This document shows positions 42,879-53,469 of a stretch of 64,000 nt of DNA, piece after piece. Origin of the DNA: CBDFHC01 sp965247585 (lineage in GTDB: Bacteria > Chloroflexota > Dehalococcoidia > Lucifugimonadales > GCA-2712585); NCBI GenBank assembly GCA_965247585.1, contig CBDFHC010000005.1, positions 930,001 through 994,000 on the forward strand, read 5' to 3'. The notes under the pieces are model-generated. The model ran no database searches, had not been told where the DNA came from, and worked only from the letters and a program-made list of their open reading frames with translations. Numbering within the stretch: position 1 is the first letter of the stretch; every line of letters starts with the position of its first letter. A program made the translations under genes and the position numbers.

Positions 42879-45800
42879 GTGGCGCGCGCTCCTGTCGAAG
42901 TTGGCGCTTCACTGCCTCCGTACTGGGAAGAATGGGTGAGGATTGTCGCCAAAGGAAGATCGTTGGGCAAATCAAACTTGAAACAACGGCTATCACGCCG
43001 AGGCCTTGGGGTGATAGCCGATCGCGTTCCCACCGCGAGTCAGAGAACCCGCAACACCCCAGTCAAGCTGGGGATTGCTGCCTTTATCGTCTTCCTGTTT
43101 GCGGCTGCTGCCACATTAGAGCACCCCGTTTTTGCCAACAGCCACGGCTGCGACAACGGTATAGCCGTGCCCGGCCAAGAGGTAGGCCTCGTCGCCAATT
43201 GCGAGACCCTGCTTGATGTCAAGGCAACACTCGACCCGGAAAATGTGTTGGACTGGAGCGTCAACACGCCCATCGCTAACTGGGAAGGTGTCTCCGTTTC
43301 ACGTGGCAGGGTCGCAAAACTCCAGCTCAGAGGGAAAGACCTCAGCGGCTCGATCCCCGTAGAGCTGGGCAATCTCACAGACCTGACGGTCCTCAATCTC
43401 CGCAATAACGAGATCAGCGGCTCGATCCCCGTAGAGATGGGCAACCTCTCCAACCTGACCGAGCTCTACCTCGACGGCAACAATCTTGCCGGCTCAATCC
43501 TTCCTGAGTTGGGCAACCTGGCCAACCTAACGCTCCTCTACCTCTTCAACAACGGACTCACCGGCTCCATCCCCGCAGAGCTGGGCGACCTCCCCAGGCT
43601 GCTCGAACTTTACCTCGCCGACAACAGTCTCACCGGCTCAATCCCTCCTGAGTTGGGCAATCTCACCAACTTGGTGGCGCTCAATCTTCGCAGCGACGGA
43701 CTGACCGGCCCGATCCCGGCAGTGCTTGGCGACCTCTCCAACTTGAAGCTCCTCTACCTCGACGGCAACGAACTCACCGGCCCGATCCCCGCAGAGCTGG
43801 GCAACCTCTCCGACCTGACGGTCCTCAACCTGCACAGCAACGAGCTCACTGGCTCCATTCCTCCTGAACTCGGCAACCTCACCAACCTCTCGCTCCTCAA
43901 CCTGCACAGCAACGAGCTCACCGGCCCCATCCCCACTGAGCTGGGGGACCTGGCTGCCCTGACGAACCTCCAGCTTCAAGGCAACGAGCTCACTGGCTCC
44001 ATTTCTCCTGAGCTCGGCAACCTCATAGACATGACGCAACTCTACCTCTACAGCAACAAGCTGAGCGGCCCCATCCCCGCAGAGCTAGGCAACCTCACCG
44101 ACCTGACGCTCCTCTACCTCTTCAACAACGGACTCAGCGGTCCCATCCCCGCTGAGCTGGGCAACCTCTCCAACCTGACGGTCCTCAACCTGCATAGCAA
44201 CGAGCTCACTGGCTCCATCCCCACTGAGCTGGGGGACCTGGCTGCCCTGACGAACCTCCAGCTTCAAGGCAACGAGCTCACCGGCCCAATCCCTGCGGAG
44301 CTCGGCAACCTCATAGACATGACGCAACTCTACCTCTACAGCAACAAGCTGAGCGGCCCCATCCCCGCAGAGCTAGGCAACCTCACCGACCTGACGCTCC
44401 TCTACCTCTTCAACAACGGACTCAGCGGTCCCATCCCCGCTGAGCTGGGCAACCTCTCCAACCTGACGGTCCTCAACCTGCATAGCAACGAGCTCACTGG
44501 CTCCATCCCCACTGAGCTGGGGGACCTGGCTGCCCTGACGAACCTCCAGCTTCAAGGCAACGAGCTCACCGGCCCAATCCCTGCGGAGCTCGGCAACCTC
44601 ACCAACGTGACAAGGCTCTACCTCTACAGCAACGAGCTCACCGGCGAAATCCCCGCGGAGTTGGGCAGCCTCGCCAATCTGGAGCATTTCTACCTTCAGG
44701 ACAACAAGCTGAGTGGCGCGATCCCACCAGCGTTAGGCAACCTCTCCAACCTGACGGTCCTCAACCTGCATAGCAACGAGCTCACTGGCTCCATCCCCGC
44801 TGAGCTGGGGGACCTGGCTGCCCTGACGAACCTCCAGCTTCAAGGCAACGAGCTCACCGACGAAATCCCCGCGGAGTTGGGCAGCCTCACCAACCTGGCG
44901 CATTTCTACCTTCAGGACAACAAGCTGAGTGGCGCGATCCCGGCTCAGCTCGGCAATCTCCAAAGCTTGGAGAGGCTCGTGTTCAGCGGTAATGAGCTCA
45001 CCGGCCCGATCCCGGCAGAGCTGGGCAACCTCACCGACCTGACGCGCCTATACCTTCACAGCAACAAGCTGAGTGGCTTGATTCCACGAGAGTTGGGCGA
45101 ATTGAGCGTCCTGACGCACCTGTACCTCTACGGAAACGACCTAGCCGGATCGATCCGGCAGAACTAGGTGCCCTCACAGGCCTCAGGCAACTTGATCTCA
45201 GCAACAACGAGCTCACCGACCAGATCCCTGTCGAACTGGGCATCCTGACAGACTTGGCGTTCCTCAACCTCAACAATAACGAGCTGAGCGGCGCGATTCC
45301 TCACCAACTGGGCAACCTCGCCGACCTAACGGAGCTCACACTGGGCAACAACATGCTCATGAGCCCCATCCCGGTGGAGTTAGGTGACCTCACCGACCTG
45401 ACGATCCTCACGCTCAACAACAACGAGCTGAGCGGCGCGATTCCTCACCAACTGGGGCACCTCACGGACCTGAGGGAGCTCACACTGGGCAACAATGAGC
45501 TCGACGGCCCCATCCCGGTGGAGTTAGGTGACCTCACCGACCTAACGAAGCTGACACTGGGCGACAACGAGCTGAGTGGCGTCATCCCCCCCGAACTGGG
45601 GCACCTCACGGACCTGAGGGAGCTCACACTGGGCAACAATGAGCTCGACGGCCCCATCCCGGTGGAGTTAGGTGACCTCACCGACCTAACGAAGCTGACA
45701 CTGGGCGACAACAAGCTGAGTGGCGTCATCCCCCCCGAACTGGGGCACCTCACGAATCTTAGGGAGCTCACACTGAGCGACAACATGCTCATGGGCCCCA

Positions 45801-47014
45801 TCCCGGTGGAGTTGGGTGAACTCATATACCTGACGGTCCTCACGCTCAACAACAACGAACTGAGCGGCGCGATTCCTCACCAACTGGGCGGCCTGACCGA
45901 CTTGAGGGAGTTGACGTTGAGCGACAACCTGCTCGACGGCCCCATCCCGATGGAGTTAGGTACTCTCACAAGCCTGGCGATCCTCACGCTCGGCAACAAT
46001 GAACTGAGCGGTGCGATCCCTCCGCAATTGGGCAACCTCACCGACCTGACAAACCTTAGCATCGAGGGCAACGATCTCATCGGCCCCATCCCGCTCCAAC
46101 TGGCCAATCTCACTGGCCTCACAGTCCTGAGCCTCAACAACAACGCGCTCACCGGTCCGCTCCCTCCCGAGCTGGGGGACCTGACAGACCTGACCGAGCT
46201 TCATCTCAACGTCAACCGCTTCAGTGGTCCCATCCCCGCCGAGTTTGGCAACCTCATCAACCTGACGGTTCTCAGCTTGAGTGCGAATGCGCTGAGTGGT
46301 CCGCTCCCTCCCGAGCTGGGGAACCTGACAGACCTGACCGAGCTTCATCTCAATGTCAACCGCTTCAGTGGTCCCATCCCCGCCGAGTTTGGCAACCTCA
46401 TCAACCTGACGGTTCTCGGCTTGAGTGCGAATGGGCTGAGTGGTCCGCTCCCTCCCGAGCTGGGGAACCTGACGGACCTGACCGAGCTTCACCTCGGCGG
46501 CAACCGGCTCACCGGCCCCATCCCCGTAGCGCTGCGTGACCTCGTCCACCTGACAGACCTCGACGTTGGCCGCGACAGGACCACGAGGTCCGACCTTGTT
46601 GAATTCGGCGATACCTCGACGGCCGAGCACACGGCAGAGACCACCGGGCCGACGCCCTCGGTGACGAATGATCGTGGCCCACAACTCTCTGCTCTGGCCC
46701 TGGCGCTCGTAGCCATCGGGGGTATGGCGATTGGCGCAATCACCGGAGGCATCGTAGTAGCCGGGGTGCAACGTAAGTGGGGCTGGACGAGGTTCTTGTG
46801 GGGAGCCGACAGTCTGCCGACAACGATGGCACGAGGGGTAGCCACGGCGGTGCGTTGGCTGTATAGCTCGCTCGATTCCACAGCTCGTGCCCTAACTACG
46901 GCCGCGCGTATAGCGGCGCTATGGGTGTTCAATGGTTCGCCCAGATCCGTGACTCACGACGTGACAATCGTCGTCCGAAAGGTGGTGCGAATGGTGAGAC
47001 GAAACGACGAGAGG
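42879..47014 (+). pseudogene. giant leucine-rich-repeat surface protein, one frameshift and IS-truncated end
   Basis: About 1380 codons. A membrane/signal segment (GIAAFIVFLFAAAATL, residues about 65-85) is followed by roughly 45 plant-type 24-residue LRRs (consensus LxxLxLxxNxLxGxIPxELGNL), then a membrane span (LALALVAIGGMAIGAITGGI) and a basic tail. The frame breaks near 45154: ATCCGGCAG replaces ATCCCGGCAG, so the first part stops at 45167 and the rest (from 45168) continues in another frame. Inserting one C restores GSIPAELGALTG. The C-terminus reads straight into the IS at 47015, whose first bases TGA give the stop. Likely a cell-surface binding protein if expressed. Confidence 0.82.
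43953..45104 (+). repeat. 288-bp tandem repeats inside the LRR gene
   Basis: GCTGCCCTGACGAACCTCCA recurs at 43953, 44241, 44529 and 44817, exactly 288 bp (four LRRs) apart, with near-identical sequence between. A 144-bp version occurs at 45498/45642 and again near 46190/46334. Confidence 0.85.
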
Positions 47015-47082
47015 TGACCTGCCCCCCAAAAACTGGTCCAGTTATAAACTCGTAAAGTGGAGCTGGTGAGCGGGGGTAGTCA

Positions 47083-47361
47083 ATGGCGAGTAAAAAGCGC
47101 AGTGTAGAAGAGATCATAGGGAAGCTGCGGGAAGCGGAGGTGGCCCTGGCGCAAGGGGAGACGGTGGCCCAGGCATGCAGGGGTATCGGGGTATCAGACC
47201 ATACGTTTTACCGGTGGCGGCAGCAGTATGGGGGGCTGAGAATAGACCAGGCGAGGCGGTTGCGGGAGATGGAAGCGGAGAACGGACGACTCAGGCGTGC
47301 GGTAGCGGACCTGACGTTGGACAACCAGATTCTGAAGGAGGCAGCACGGGGAAACTTCTGA
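47083..47361 (+). CDS. IS3-type transposase OrfA
   Basis: 92 residues as in copy 1. The slippery heptamer G GGA AAC is at 47349-47355, in frame, just before the stop. Confidence 0.9.
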   Translation: MASKKRSVEEIIGKLREAEVALAQGETVAQACRGIGVSDHTFYRWRQQYGGLRIDQARRLREMEAENGRLRRAVADLTLDNQILKEAARGNF

Positions 47362-48215
47362 GCCCGGCCCGCCGGCGGAGATGCGTGGAAGTGGTGGGGG
47401 ACAGGTATGGCATCTCTGAGCGGCGCGCTTGCCGGGCGCTTGAGCAACCCCGGTCAACACAGAGGTACACTGCAACAGTGGCCGATGAGGAGGAGGCCCT
47501 GACGATGGCAGTGGTTCGGCTGGCCAGTCGGTACGGACGGTATGGGTACCGGCGGGTGACTGCCATGCTGCAATGGGAGGGATGGAGAGTGAACCACAAG
47601 CGGGTGGAGCGGATCTGGCGACGGGAAGGACTCAAGGTACCAGCCAAACAGCCCAAACGGGGCCGACTCTGGCTTACTGACGGCTCCTGCGTGCGGCTGA
47701 GGCCACAACGACGGAACCACGTCTGGGCATACGACTTCGTGGCCCTTCGTACCAGTGACGGCAAACCCGTTCGTCTCCTGACAGTGGTGGATGAGTATAC
47801 CAGGGAGTGTCTGGCCATCCATGTGGGTCGCTCGTTACGCTCACCCCATGTCATTGAATGCCTGGGGGACCTCATGGTCCAGCGTGGCGTGCCGGAGCAC
47901 CTCCGCTCGGACAACGGGCCGGAGTTCACCGCCAGGGCGGTGCGGTTGTGGCTCCAAGGGGTGGGAGCCACAACCCTCTTCATCACACCGGGTAGCCCTT
48001 GGGAGAATGGGTATGTTGAGAGCTTCAACGGCAAGCTTAGGGACGAACTCTTGGACCGGGAGCTCTTCGATACCCTCTGGGAGGTGCAGGTCCTCACCGA
48101 GCAGTGGCGCCACGAGTACAACCACCAACGCCCCCACAGCGCCCTGGGCTATCGCCCTCCTGCTCCAGAGGCCATCCTCACCTCCTCTGCTCCAAGCGCT
48201 ATCAGTGTCTCATGA
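47175..48215 (+). CDS. IS3-type transposase OrfB
   Basis: Integrase-core transposase with D, D and E in WAYDFVAL, LRSDNGPEF and GYVESFNGK. A -1 slip at the heptamer in OrfA continues as LLSPARRRRC into this frame; the codons before that (47175-47355) overlap OrfA and are probably not used. Confidence 0.88.
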   Translation: MQGYRGIRPYVLPVAAAVWGAENRPGEAVAGDGSGERTTQACGSGPDVGQPDSEGGSTGKLLSPARRRRCVEVVGDRYGISERRACRALEQPRSTQRYTATVADEEEALTMAVVRLASRYGRYGYRRVTAMLQWEGWRVNHKRVERIWRREGLKVPAKQPKRGRLWLTDGSCVRLRPQRRNHVWAYDFVALRTSDGKPVRLLTVVDEYTRECLAIHVGRSLRSPHVIECLGDLMVQRGVPEHLRSDNGPEFTARAVRLWLQGVGATTLFITPGSPWENGYVESFNGKLRDELLDRELFDTLWEVQVLTEQWRHEYNHQRPHSALGYRPPAPEAILTSSAPSAISVS

Positions 48216-48355
48216 TTTGTGGTACACCTATTGGGGGCAGGTCAGGATGACGATAGCCATATCGACGCAGCCCACCAGACTTGACGATATCAAGAACTTT
48301 CACGTTGACATTCCAGTTAGCGCTGTAAGGCCGAGTTGGGAAAGGAGATTTGGCG

Positions 48356-48961
48356 ATGGGCGGCAGGCATCTACCGCAGGGCTACGTCGAGACGGGGCGG
48401 TGGAGCCTGAAGCAGGCGACGCCCGCCGATATCCTGCTCGCAATCGTCGTGGGCCTGAGCGTGCCGATCGCGCTGCTCATCCTGGGAAGCCTCCTGGGCG
48501 GGCCAGACGACTCGGATGTGACCATCGGCGGAGGGACATTGATCATTGGAATCGTCCCCGGGGCCGTGATGGGAGTCGTACTGCACGAGTTGGTCCACGG
48601 CGCCTTCTTCCTCGCGTTCGGCGGCCGCCCGCGCTTCGGGTTCAAGCCGTGGACGCGCCTCGGACCTGTCTTCTACGCGGCCGCGCCTGGAAGCTACTTC
48701 ACCAAGCTCGAGTACGCAGCCTCGGGCCTTGCGCCGGCAGTGCTGCTGACGGTGTTGTTGGCCGTCGCCTTAGCGCTTGTGGCCCAAAACGACGTGCTCG
48801 CCTCCGTCGTCGCATGGGCCCTCCTGTTAAACGTCATGGGGTCGGCGGGAGACATGCTCATGATGCGCAAGCTGGTCCCCTATCCCCGCGCGACCAGTTT
48901 CGAGGACACCGGGGAAGGATTCGTCGCTTACGGACCGGTGAGCGGGTTCGAATCGCAATAG
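48356..48961 (+). CDS. DUF3267-like membrane zincin
   Basis: 201 residues from ATG 48356, seven bases after AAGGAGA. Hydrophobic segments at about residues 22-45 (ILLAIVVGLSVPIALLILGS), 60-75 and 120-165 make it a multi-span membrane protein. VVLHELVHGAFFLAFGG holds an HExxH zinc-peptidase motif. The family is a putative membrane metallopeptidase with unproven substrates. Confidence 0.82.
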   Translation: MGGRHLPQGYVETGRWSLKQATPADILLAIVVGLSVPIALLILGSLLGGPDDSDVTIGGGTLIIGIVPGAVMGVVLHELVHGAFFLAFGGRPRFGFKPWTRLGPVFYAAAPGSYFTKLEYAASGLAPAVLLTVLLAVALALVAQNDVLASVVAWALLLNVMGSAGDMLMMRKLVPYPRATSFEDTGEGFVAYGPVSGFESQ

Positions 48962-49006
48962 GCGGCCTGCGACTCCGCCACATCATCTGACCAGGTAGCA
49001 TTGCGG

Positions 49007-49102
49007 ATGGGCAAGAAGGTGCTGATTTCCGACGACGTCTGGCAGAGCGTGCAGCCCGAGAGGGCGGTGTTCGCCGAGGTGGGCGCCGCGCCACCAGCCT
49101 AG
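49007..49102 (+). pseudogene. N-terminal stub of a D-2-hydroxyacid dehydrogenase-like gene
   Basis: MGKKVLISDDVWQSVQPERA and VFAEVGA match the usual start of such dehydrogenases, then the frame ends after 31 codons (PPA, TAG) at the edge of the direct repeat. The rest of the gene is absent. Confidence 0.4.
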
Positions 49103-49270
49103 ACAAGAAATCAAGAACCTTCGTGTTGCGATTCAGGCTGGCAGTGTAGATCATGTGCTATGACGCACAAGGGCGGAGCAGCGGTCACAAGTACGACCAT
49201 TCTACGCTTAGAATTTGCGTGTTCAATCAAGTCCATGATTGCTCCCTTTCGCGGTTAAGACGCATGTATC

Positions 49271-50083
49271 ATGCTTATACGAATTGTCGATGTGCTGCGA
49301 GGGCTGAGCTTGCTAAAGTCGCTGTCTAGCCTGGTATTCCTTTTATTGCTGACCGCTTGTAGTGGAAGCGCCGTCACTGAAGTGCCCTCGACAGCCGACG
49401 CCGAAACTGTCTCTCCACAAGTAATTCTCGAAAGGGCTTTGGCTTCCACGAAAGAACAACTCTCATACTGCTTCACATATGAGTACAAAGCTGAAGTATT
49501 GAACGCGACACGAAGCCGTGACACCACTGGACAACGGCTCAGGACCCCTCAAGAAGGTATAAGGGAAGATATCGAGTCAGTCACTTTTGGCAAATATCAG
49601 GCACCCAGTCAATTCGAGACGACAGGGAGTACGACCTTCGCAACGGATAATGAAACATTTACAATCAGTGGTGACGCGATCACTATAGGCGTTACGGTGT
49701 ACACGAAAATCCCTCCAACGGGAGAGTGGAAGGTGGAAACCCGCGATTCGGTCCCTGAAACTCCCTTAGACAGAATGCCTATAGATCCGTCACTTCTTAG
49801 CAATTTGGCAGTCGTGGAAGAAGAACAGCTGGATGGAGTTGATGTGCTCCATCTCGTTGCGTTGGTGCCACCAGGAATGGATATTGGACTTGCCGACCCT
49901 CGACTCGACCGTCGCGTGGAATACTGGATCGGGAAAGACGACCATCTAATCAGGCGGTATGTTTTTACGGGCACCTCTCCAGGTGAGGGAGGGTTTACGA
50001 GTTCCATGACGCTGTTCAATTTCGGCAAACTCGTTGAAATAAGTGCTCCAGAGGTCTCTACTTCAGTGATTCCTAAGCCCTAG
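49271..50083 (+). CDS. secreted lipoprotein, LppX/LprG-like fold possible
   Basis: 270 residues. A signal peptide (LLKSLSSLVFLLLLTACSGS) with lipobox LLTAC predicts a lipid anchor. The body alternates beta strands (FTISGDAITIGVTVYTKI, VDVLHLVALVPPG, VEYWIGKDDHLIRRYVF), the pattern of LolA/LprG-type half-barrels. Exact family not certain. Confidence 0.7.
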   Translation: MLIRIVDVLRGLSLLKSLSSLVFLLLLTACSGSAVTEVPSTADAETVSPQVILERALASTKEQLSYCFTYEYKAEVLNATRSRDTTGQRLRTPQEGIREDIESVTFGKYQAPSQFETTGSTTFATDNETFTISGDAITIGVTVYTKIPPTGEWKVETRDSVPETPLDRMPIDPSLLSNLAVVEEEQLDGVDVLHLVALVPPGMDIGLADPRLDRRVEYWIGKDDHLIRRYVFTGTSPGEGGFTSSMTLFNFGKLVEISAPEVSTSVIPKP

Positions 50084-50376
50084 CAGTTACTCATGGCGGT
50101 GACCACCCACCACTGTGAACCCGGGACATATCGCGGTAGAATCAACTCTACCCTCATCTGGCCCAATGGGGATTGGTCGTTCATGTACTGGTTTGGTGCG
50201 ACGAGGGAACTCGACTGCAACTGATAGCGACTTAGGCTCCCGTAGCACATGATCAACGGCTGCGGTCCAACCCACCCGAGCCGTTAGCCTTGGTAGGAAA
50301 CATGGACACGACGATATTGCTAACGGTGACCTTTGACTCGGACACGGCCTGGATATACTTACTGCCGAGGCCTTAA

Positions 50377-51495
50377 ATGTCCCAGGTTCTCACATATGAC
50401 ACCGTTGTTGGACGGGAACTTGGGCTACAGGATCGAATGACGGCCCTCAGGAATTTGAGGCCGGGCACCCGATTGTCGTGGCCGGAAGGCGACCTTTCAC
50501 GGGAGGTGCTACGCGAACTGCTCAGCTTGCCGGAGAGCATTGATGTTCTGCGGTGGCTTGAGGCTGAAAGGGGCGCTGCCGTAGCTCTGCTGGCCATCGA
50601 ACAGAGCTTGGACATGGCTGGAATGATGTACGGCGCCCAGAACAGAATTGTCTCCGGTATGCTCACAAGCGAGCAAGAACGGCAGATGCATCAATCCCTA
50701 CAGGACAAGTATGGCGCCATGTATGGCCCACTGCTTCGATCGGATGAAGATTGGGGCGCTCCCAAGCACAGGGGCGATACCGTCGATGGCCCGCCAGAGC
50801 ATCGCCATCTTGTGGATGCTCTGACGCGGCTTCGCCGGAAGATTGGTCTGCCGACGGAGACTTCCCCAAGCCGCTCTCAGGTCGATCCGGGACCGGATAC
50901 GCTCCTCGCCGATCTGCTGAGGCTTCCAGATTCCACAGACCCGGCGCGGTGGCTTCAGGACCACCGTCTGTCCCTTTCCTCTCGGCTCGTGCTGGAACAT
51001 CTCCTACAGGGGGCATTCCCAATGGGAGATCTCGTGCTCTCTGCAACAAACGGCTCCTCACTCCGTTCGATACGTCCGAAGGTGCACACTCGCTCAAAAG
51101 GTCTTCTCTACGTAAAGGTACAGCAGATCGATATCCTGGAGCTTGGCTTTGCTGTCCGTGTAAGAGTCCGATTCCGCCTTCCCAAGGGATGGCCCTCCGC
51201 GAAACAGCCGGGGATTGTCCGGCAGTGGGAGGGGTTTAGAAGTGTCAGAGACAACGCTGGCCACCACTACGTGGTTCAGGTTGCGTCCGGTGGCGTCTCC
51301 AACCAGATATGGTGGTGGCATGGGGATCAAACACTCGTCTGTTGGCCCGCGCTTGAAGACGCACGGGAGTTGACATTGGAGGCCCAACCGGCGTATCTGT
51401 CCCTGTATCGGCCCCCAGGCGAAGGGGGTACCCTCATACCGATACCGGGACCCAGCTTGGGCGGAATAAGCTGTACGGCCGTTATCGGCGAGTAG
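50377..51495 (+). CDS. hypothetical protein
   Basis: 372 residues from ATG 50377. The first 230 are helical with repeated short units (LLSLPESIDVLRWLEAERG and LLRLPDSTDPARWLQDHRL), which look like two copies of one motif. The last 130 are beta-rich (FAVRVRVRFRLP, HYVVQVASGG, LTLEAQPAYLSLY). No known domain identified. Minus-strand frames across it have no support. Confidence 0.65.
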   Translation: MSQVLTYDTVVGRELGLQDRMTALRNLRPGTRLSWPEGDLSREVLRELLSLPESIDVLRWLEAERGAAVALLAIEQSLDMAGMMYGAQNRIVSGMLTSEQERQMHQSLQDKYGAMYGPLLRSDEDWGAPKHRGDTVDGPPEHRHLVDALTRLRRKIGLPTETSPSRSQVDPGPDTLLADLLRLPDSTDPARWLQDHRLSLSSRLVLEHLLQGAFPMGDLVLSATNGSSLRSIRPKVHTRSKGLLYVKVQQIDILELGFAVRVRVRFRLPKGWPSAKQPGIVRQWEGFRSVRDNAGHHYVVQVASGGVSNQIWWWHGDQTLVCWPALEDARELTLEAQPAYLSLYRPPGEGGTLIPIPGPSLGGISCTAVIGE

Positions 51496-51898
51496 AACGA
51501 TTCCGCCGGGCTTCTCCGTCTTGCACCGGATCACCAGCCAGCCTCGGGAACCACCCCGTCTGACAACGACCGAAAACTCAAAGACCAGGTCGTACTTCGA
51601 CAGGTCGTATCCCGATTGGTTTGGCGTGTCGGGGGCGATGTCTAGCCTGAGCGCCACTCACCAGTTGAGGTTGGAGAGCTACGAAAGGGCGGACGCTTCA
51701 ACGTTGATTCCCTCGTAAAAACCCGTTTTGAGGAAGTTCCAGCGCTTTAGCACATCTGAGCGCTACCGTATGTTGGGGTAGTACACGGAACAGGGACTGT
51801 ATATTGTACCCAGGCAAGGGCACGGTTGTTCTAATTCGGCCTGCACAGACTTTTTACGAGAGAATCAACGTTGACTTCAGTAATGCTGGAGATGGTAC
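51496..51898. other. intergenic, no gene seen
   Basis: Short frames only, none with a ribosome site or motif. It lies between the convergent ends of the hypothetical gene and the interrupted zinc-ribbon/HEPN-like gene. Confidence 0.5.
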
Positions 51899-52354
51899 TT
51901 AACTCAGGATGTTTGGAGGACAACGCTGTGACTCCGGGAGGAGAGCCCTTTCCAAGTCTCCGACAACCGAGAGGCAAATTTCAGCAAACCTCCCAATGTC
52001 CACGCCGAGCACTTGGACAGATTCGCCTAGCTGGTGGCCCTCTTCGGTGTGCGTCAGACTTAGATAACGGCCGTCGGTCATGCCTAGATTATGTCCAATG
52101 ACATGTCGTTTCTGGATGCAGTCCATTAGAAGAATAAGGTCAGACTCCGACACGCCGTCGAACGGATTAATGCCGAGCTCCAAAAACCGCTTTCGTGCCC
52201 GCTCCACGTTTTGGAACTCGTTGCCGACATCCGCTCTTGCATCCACAGGCTCAGACAGCCTAGTACTCAGTCAACTCGGTTTTGGTAATTGTTTAAGAAA
52301 ACGTCTAAGGTTGCTACCCTTTTTTAGGAGTGTTGACGTAGGAGGGTGGCAGCC

Positions 52355-52825
52355 ATGGGACGAGAACGGTATGTGGTCCGGTTGGAAAGGGAAGAACGAG
52401 ACCAGTTGGAACGACTGATTCGCGGGGGAAAGAGCCCAGCGCGAAAGGTTGCCCGGGCCCGTATTCTGCTAAAGGCAGATACGGGCTGGGGGGTGATGCG
52501 CATCGTGGAGGCGCTGGACACGTCTGCGGGTACGGTGTGCCGTACCAAGCGGCGGTACCTGGAGGGAGGACTGAAGCGGGCCTTGGAGGAAGATCCTCGG
52601 CCAGGACATCCGACCAAACTGGATGAGCGGGGGGAAGCGCACCTGATTGCCCTGGCGTGCAGCGAGGCCCCTCCAGGCCATGACCACTGGACCCTGCGGC
52701 TCCTGGCAAACAAGGTGGTGGAGTTGGGGCTGGCGCCCTCCATGTCCCACGAGGGAATTCGCAAGCGGTTGAAAAAAACAGTCTCAAGCCGTGGCAGAAG
52801 AAGGAGTGGTGTATTCCCCAGGTGA
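52355..52825 (+). CDS. IS630 transposase OrfA
   Basis: 156 residues, helix-turn-helix half as in copy 2; A7 run at 52772-52778; overlaps OrfB by GTGA. Confidence 0.88.
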   Translation: MGRERYVVRLEREERDQLERLIRGGKSPARKVARARILLKADTGWGVMRIVEALDTSAGTVCRTKRRYLEGGLKRALEEDPRPGHPTKLDERGEAHLIALACSEAPPGHDHWTLRLLANKVVELGLAPSMSHEGIRKRLKKTVSSRGRRRSGVFPR

Positions 52826-53469
52826 GCGCCGAGTTTGTGGCGTGTATGGAGGATGTGCTGGACCTTTACGCGGAACCCTATGACCCAGAGCGCCCGGTGG
52901 TCTGTTTCGACGAGACCTCCAAGCAGTTGCTGGCGGAAAAGAGGTCTCCGATCCCGCCCAAGCCGGCACGACGGGAGCGATACGATTACGAGTACCAGCG
53001 CAATGGCACCCGAAACCTGTTCATGCTGTGCGAGCCCCTGGCGGGCTGGAGGCATGTGGCAGTGACCGAACGTCGTACCATGGTGGACTTCGCTCAGCAG
53101 ATGCGGTGGCTGGCCGATGAAGCTTACCCAGCGTCCGAGAAGATCCGGGTGGTGCTGGACAACCTCAACACCCACAAACCAGCTTCCCTCTACGAAACCT
53201 TCGAGCCCAAGGAGGCTAGGCGAATACGCAAACGCTTGGAGTTTCACTACACTCCCAAGCACGGTAGTTGGCTCAACATGGCAGAGATCGAGTTCAGTGT
53301 CTTGGCCAGGCGAGTCCTGCGCCGGCGTATTGCCGATGAAGAGACTTTGAGTGGCGAGATCGCGGCCCTGGAGGCAGAACGAAACCAAGCCGGAGCAACC
53401 ATTGACTGGAGATTCTCCACTGTGGACGCCCGAGTCAAGCTTCACCATCTCTATCCTGCCAACAATTAG
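52822..53469 (+). CDS. IS630 transposase OrfB (DDE domain)
   Basis: 215 residues with the three catalytic acids as in copy 2. Expected as a -1 frameshift fusion with OrfA. Confidence 0.88.
   Translation: MSAEFVACMEDVLDLYAEPYDPERPVVCFDETSKQLLAEKRSPIPPKPARRERYDYEYQRNGTRNLFMLCEPLAGWRHVAVTERRTMVDFAQQMRWLADEAYPASEKIRVVLDNLNTHKPASLYETFEPKEARRIRKRLEFHYTPKHGSWLNMAEIEFSVLARRVLRRRIADEETLSGEIAALEAERNQAGATIDWRFSTVDARVKLHHLYPANN

Larger units (their letters stand above)
47015..48244 (+). mobile_element. IS3-family element (type A), copy 2
   Basis: 1230 bp, the same length and ends as copy 1 at 34793 but opposite orientation. The flanks (GAGG on the left, GGAT on the right) do not form a duplication, unlike copy 1, so the surrounding DNA was probably rearranged after insertion. 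It truncates the LRR gene. Confidence 0.9.
48272..49149. repeat. imperfect direct repeat around the zincin gene
   Basis: About 58 bases starting CCACCAGACTTGACGATATC (48272) match CCACCAGCCTAGACAAGAAA (49091) and continue through ATCAAGAAC and ATTC to about 48329 and 49149. They flank the DUF3267-like gene, as if that segment had been duplicated or inserted between repeats. Confidence 0.5.

Noticed and set aside
43300..46550. Regular repeats that might suggest a CRISPR array
   Set aside because: The 72-bp period encodes 24-residue LRRs in frame; there are no unique spacers between identical repeats and no cas genes.
43040..46771. Many minus-strand frames across the LRR gene
   Set aside because: They mirror the 72-bp LRR period and carry no independent coding signal.
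51094..51657. 187-codon minus-strand frame opposite the 372-aa hypothetical gene
   Set aside because: It overlaps the beta-rich end of the plus-strand protein, which has the better start and residue pattern.
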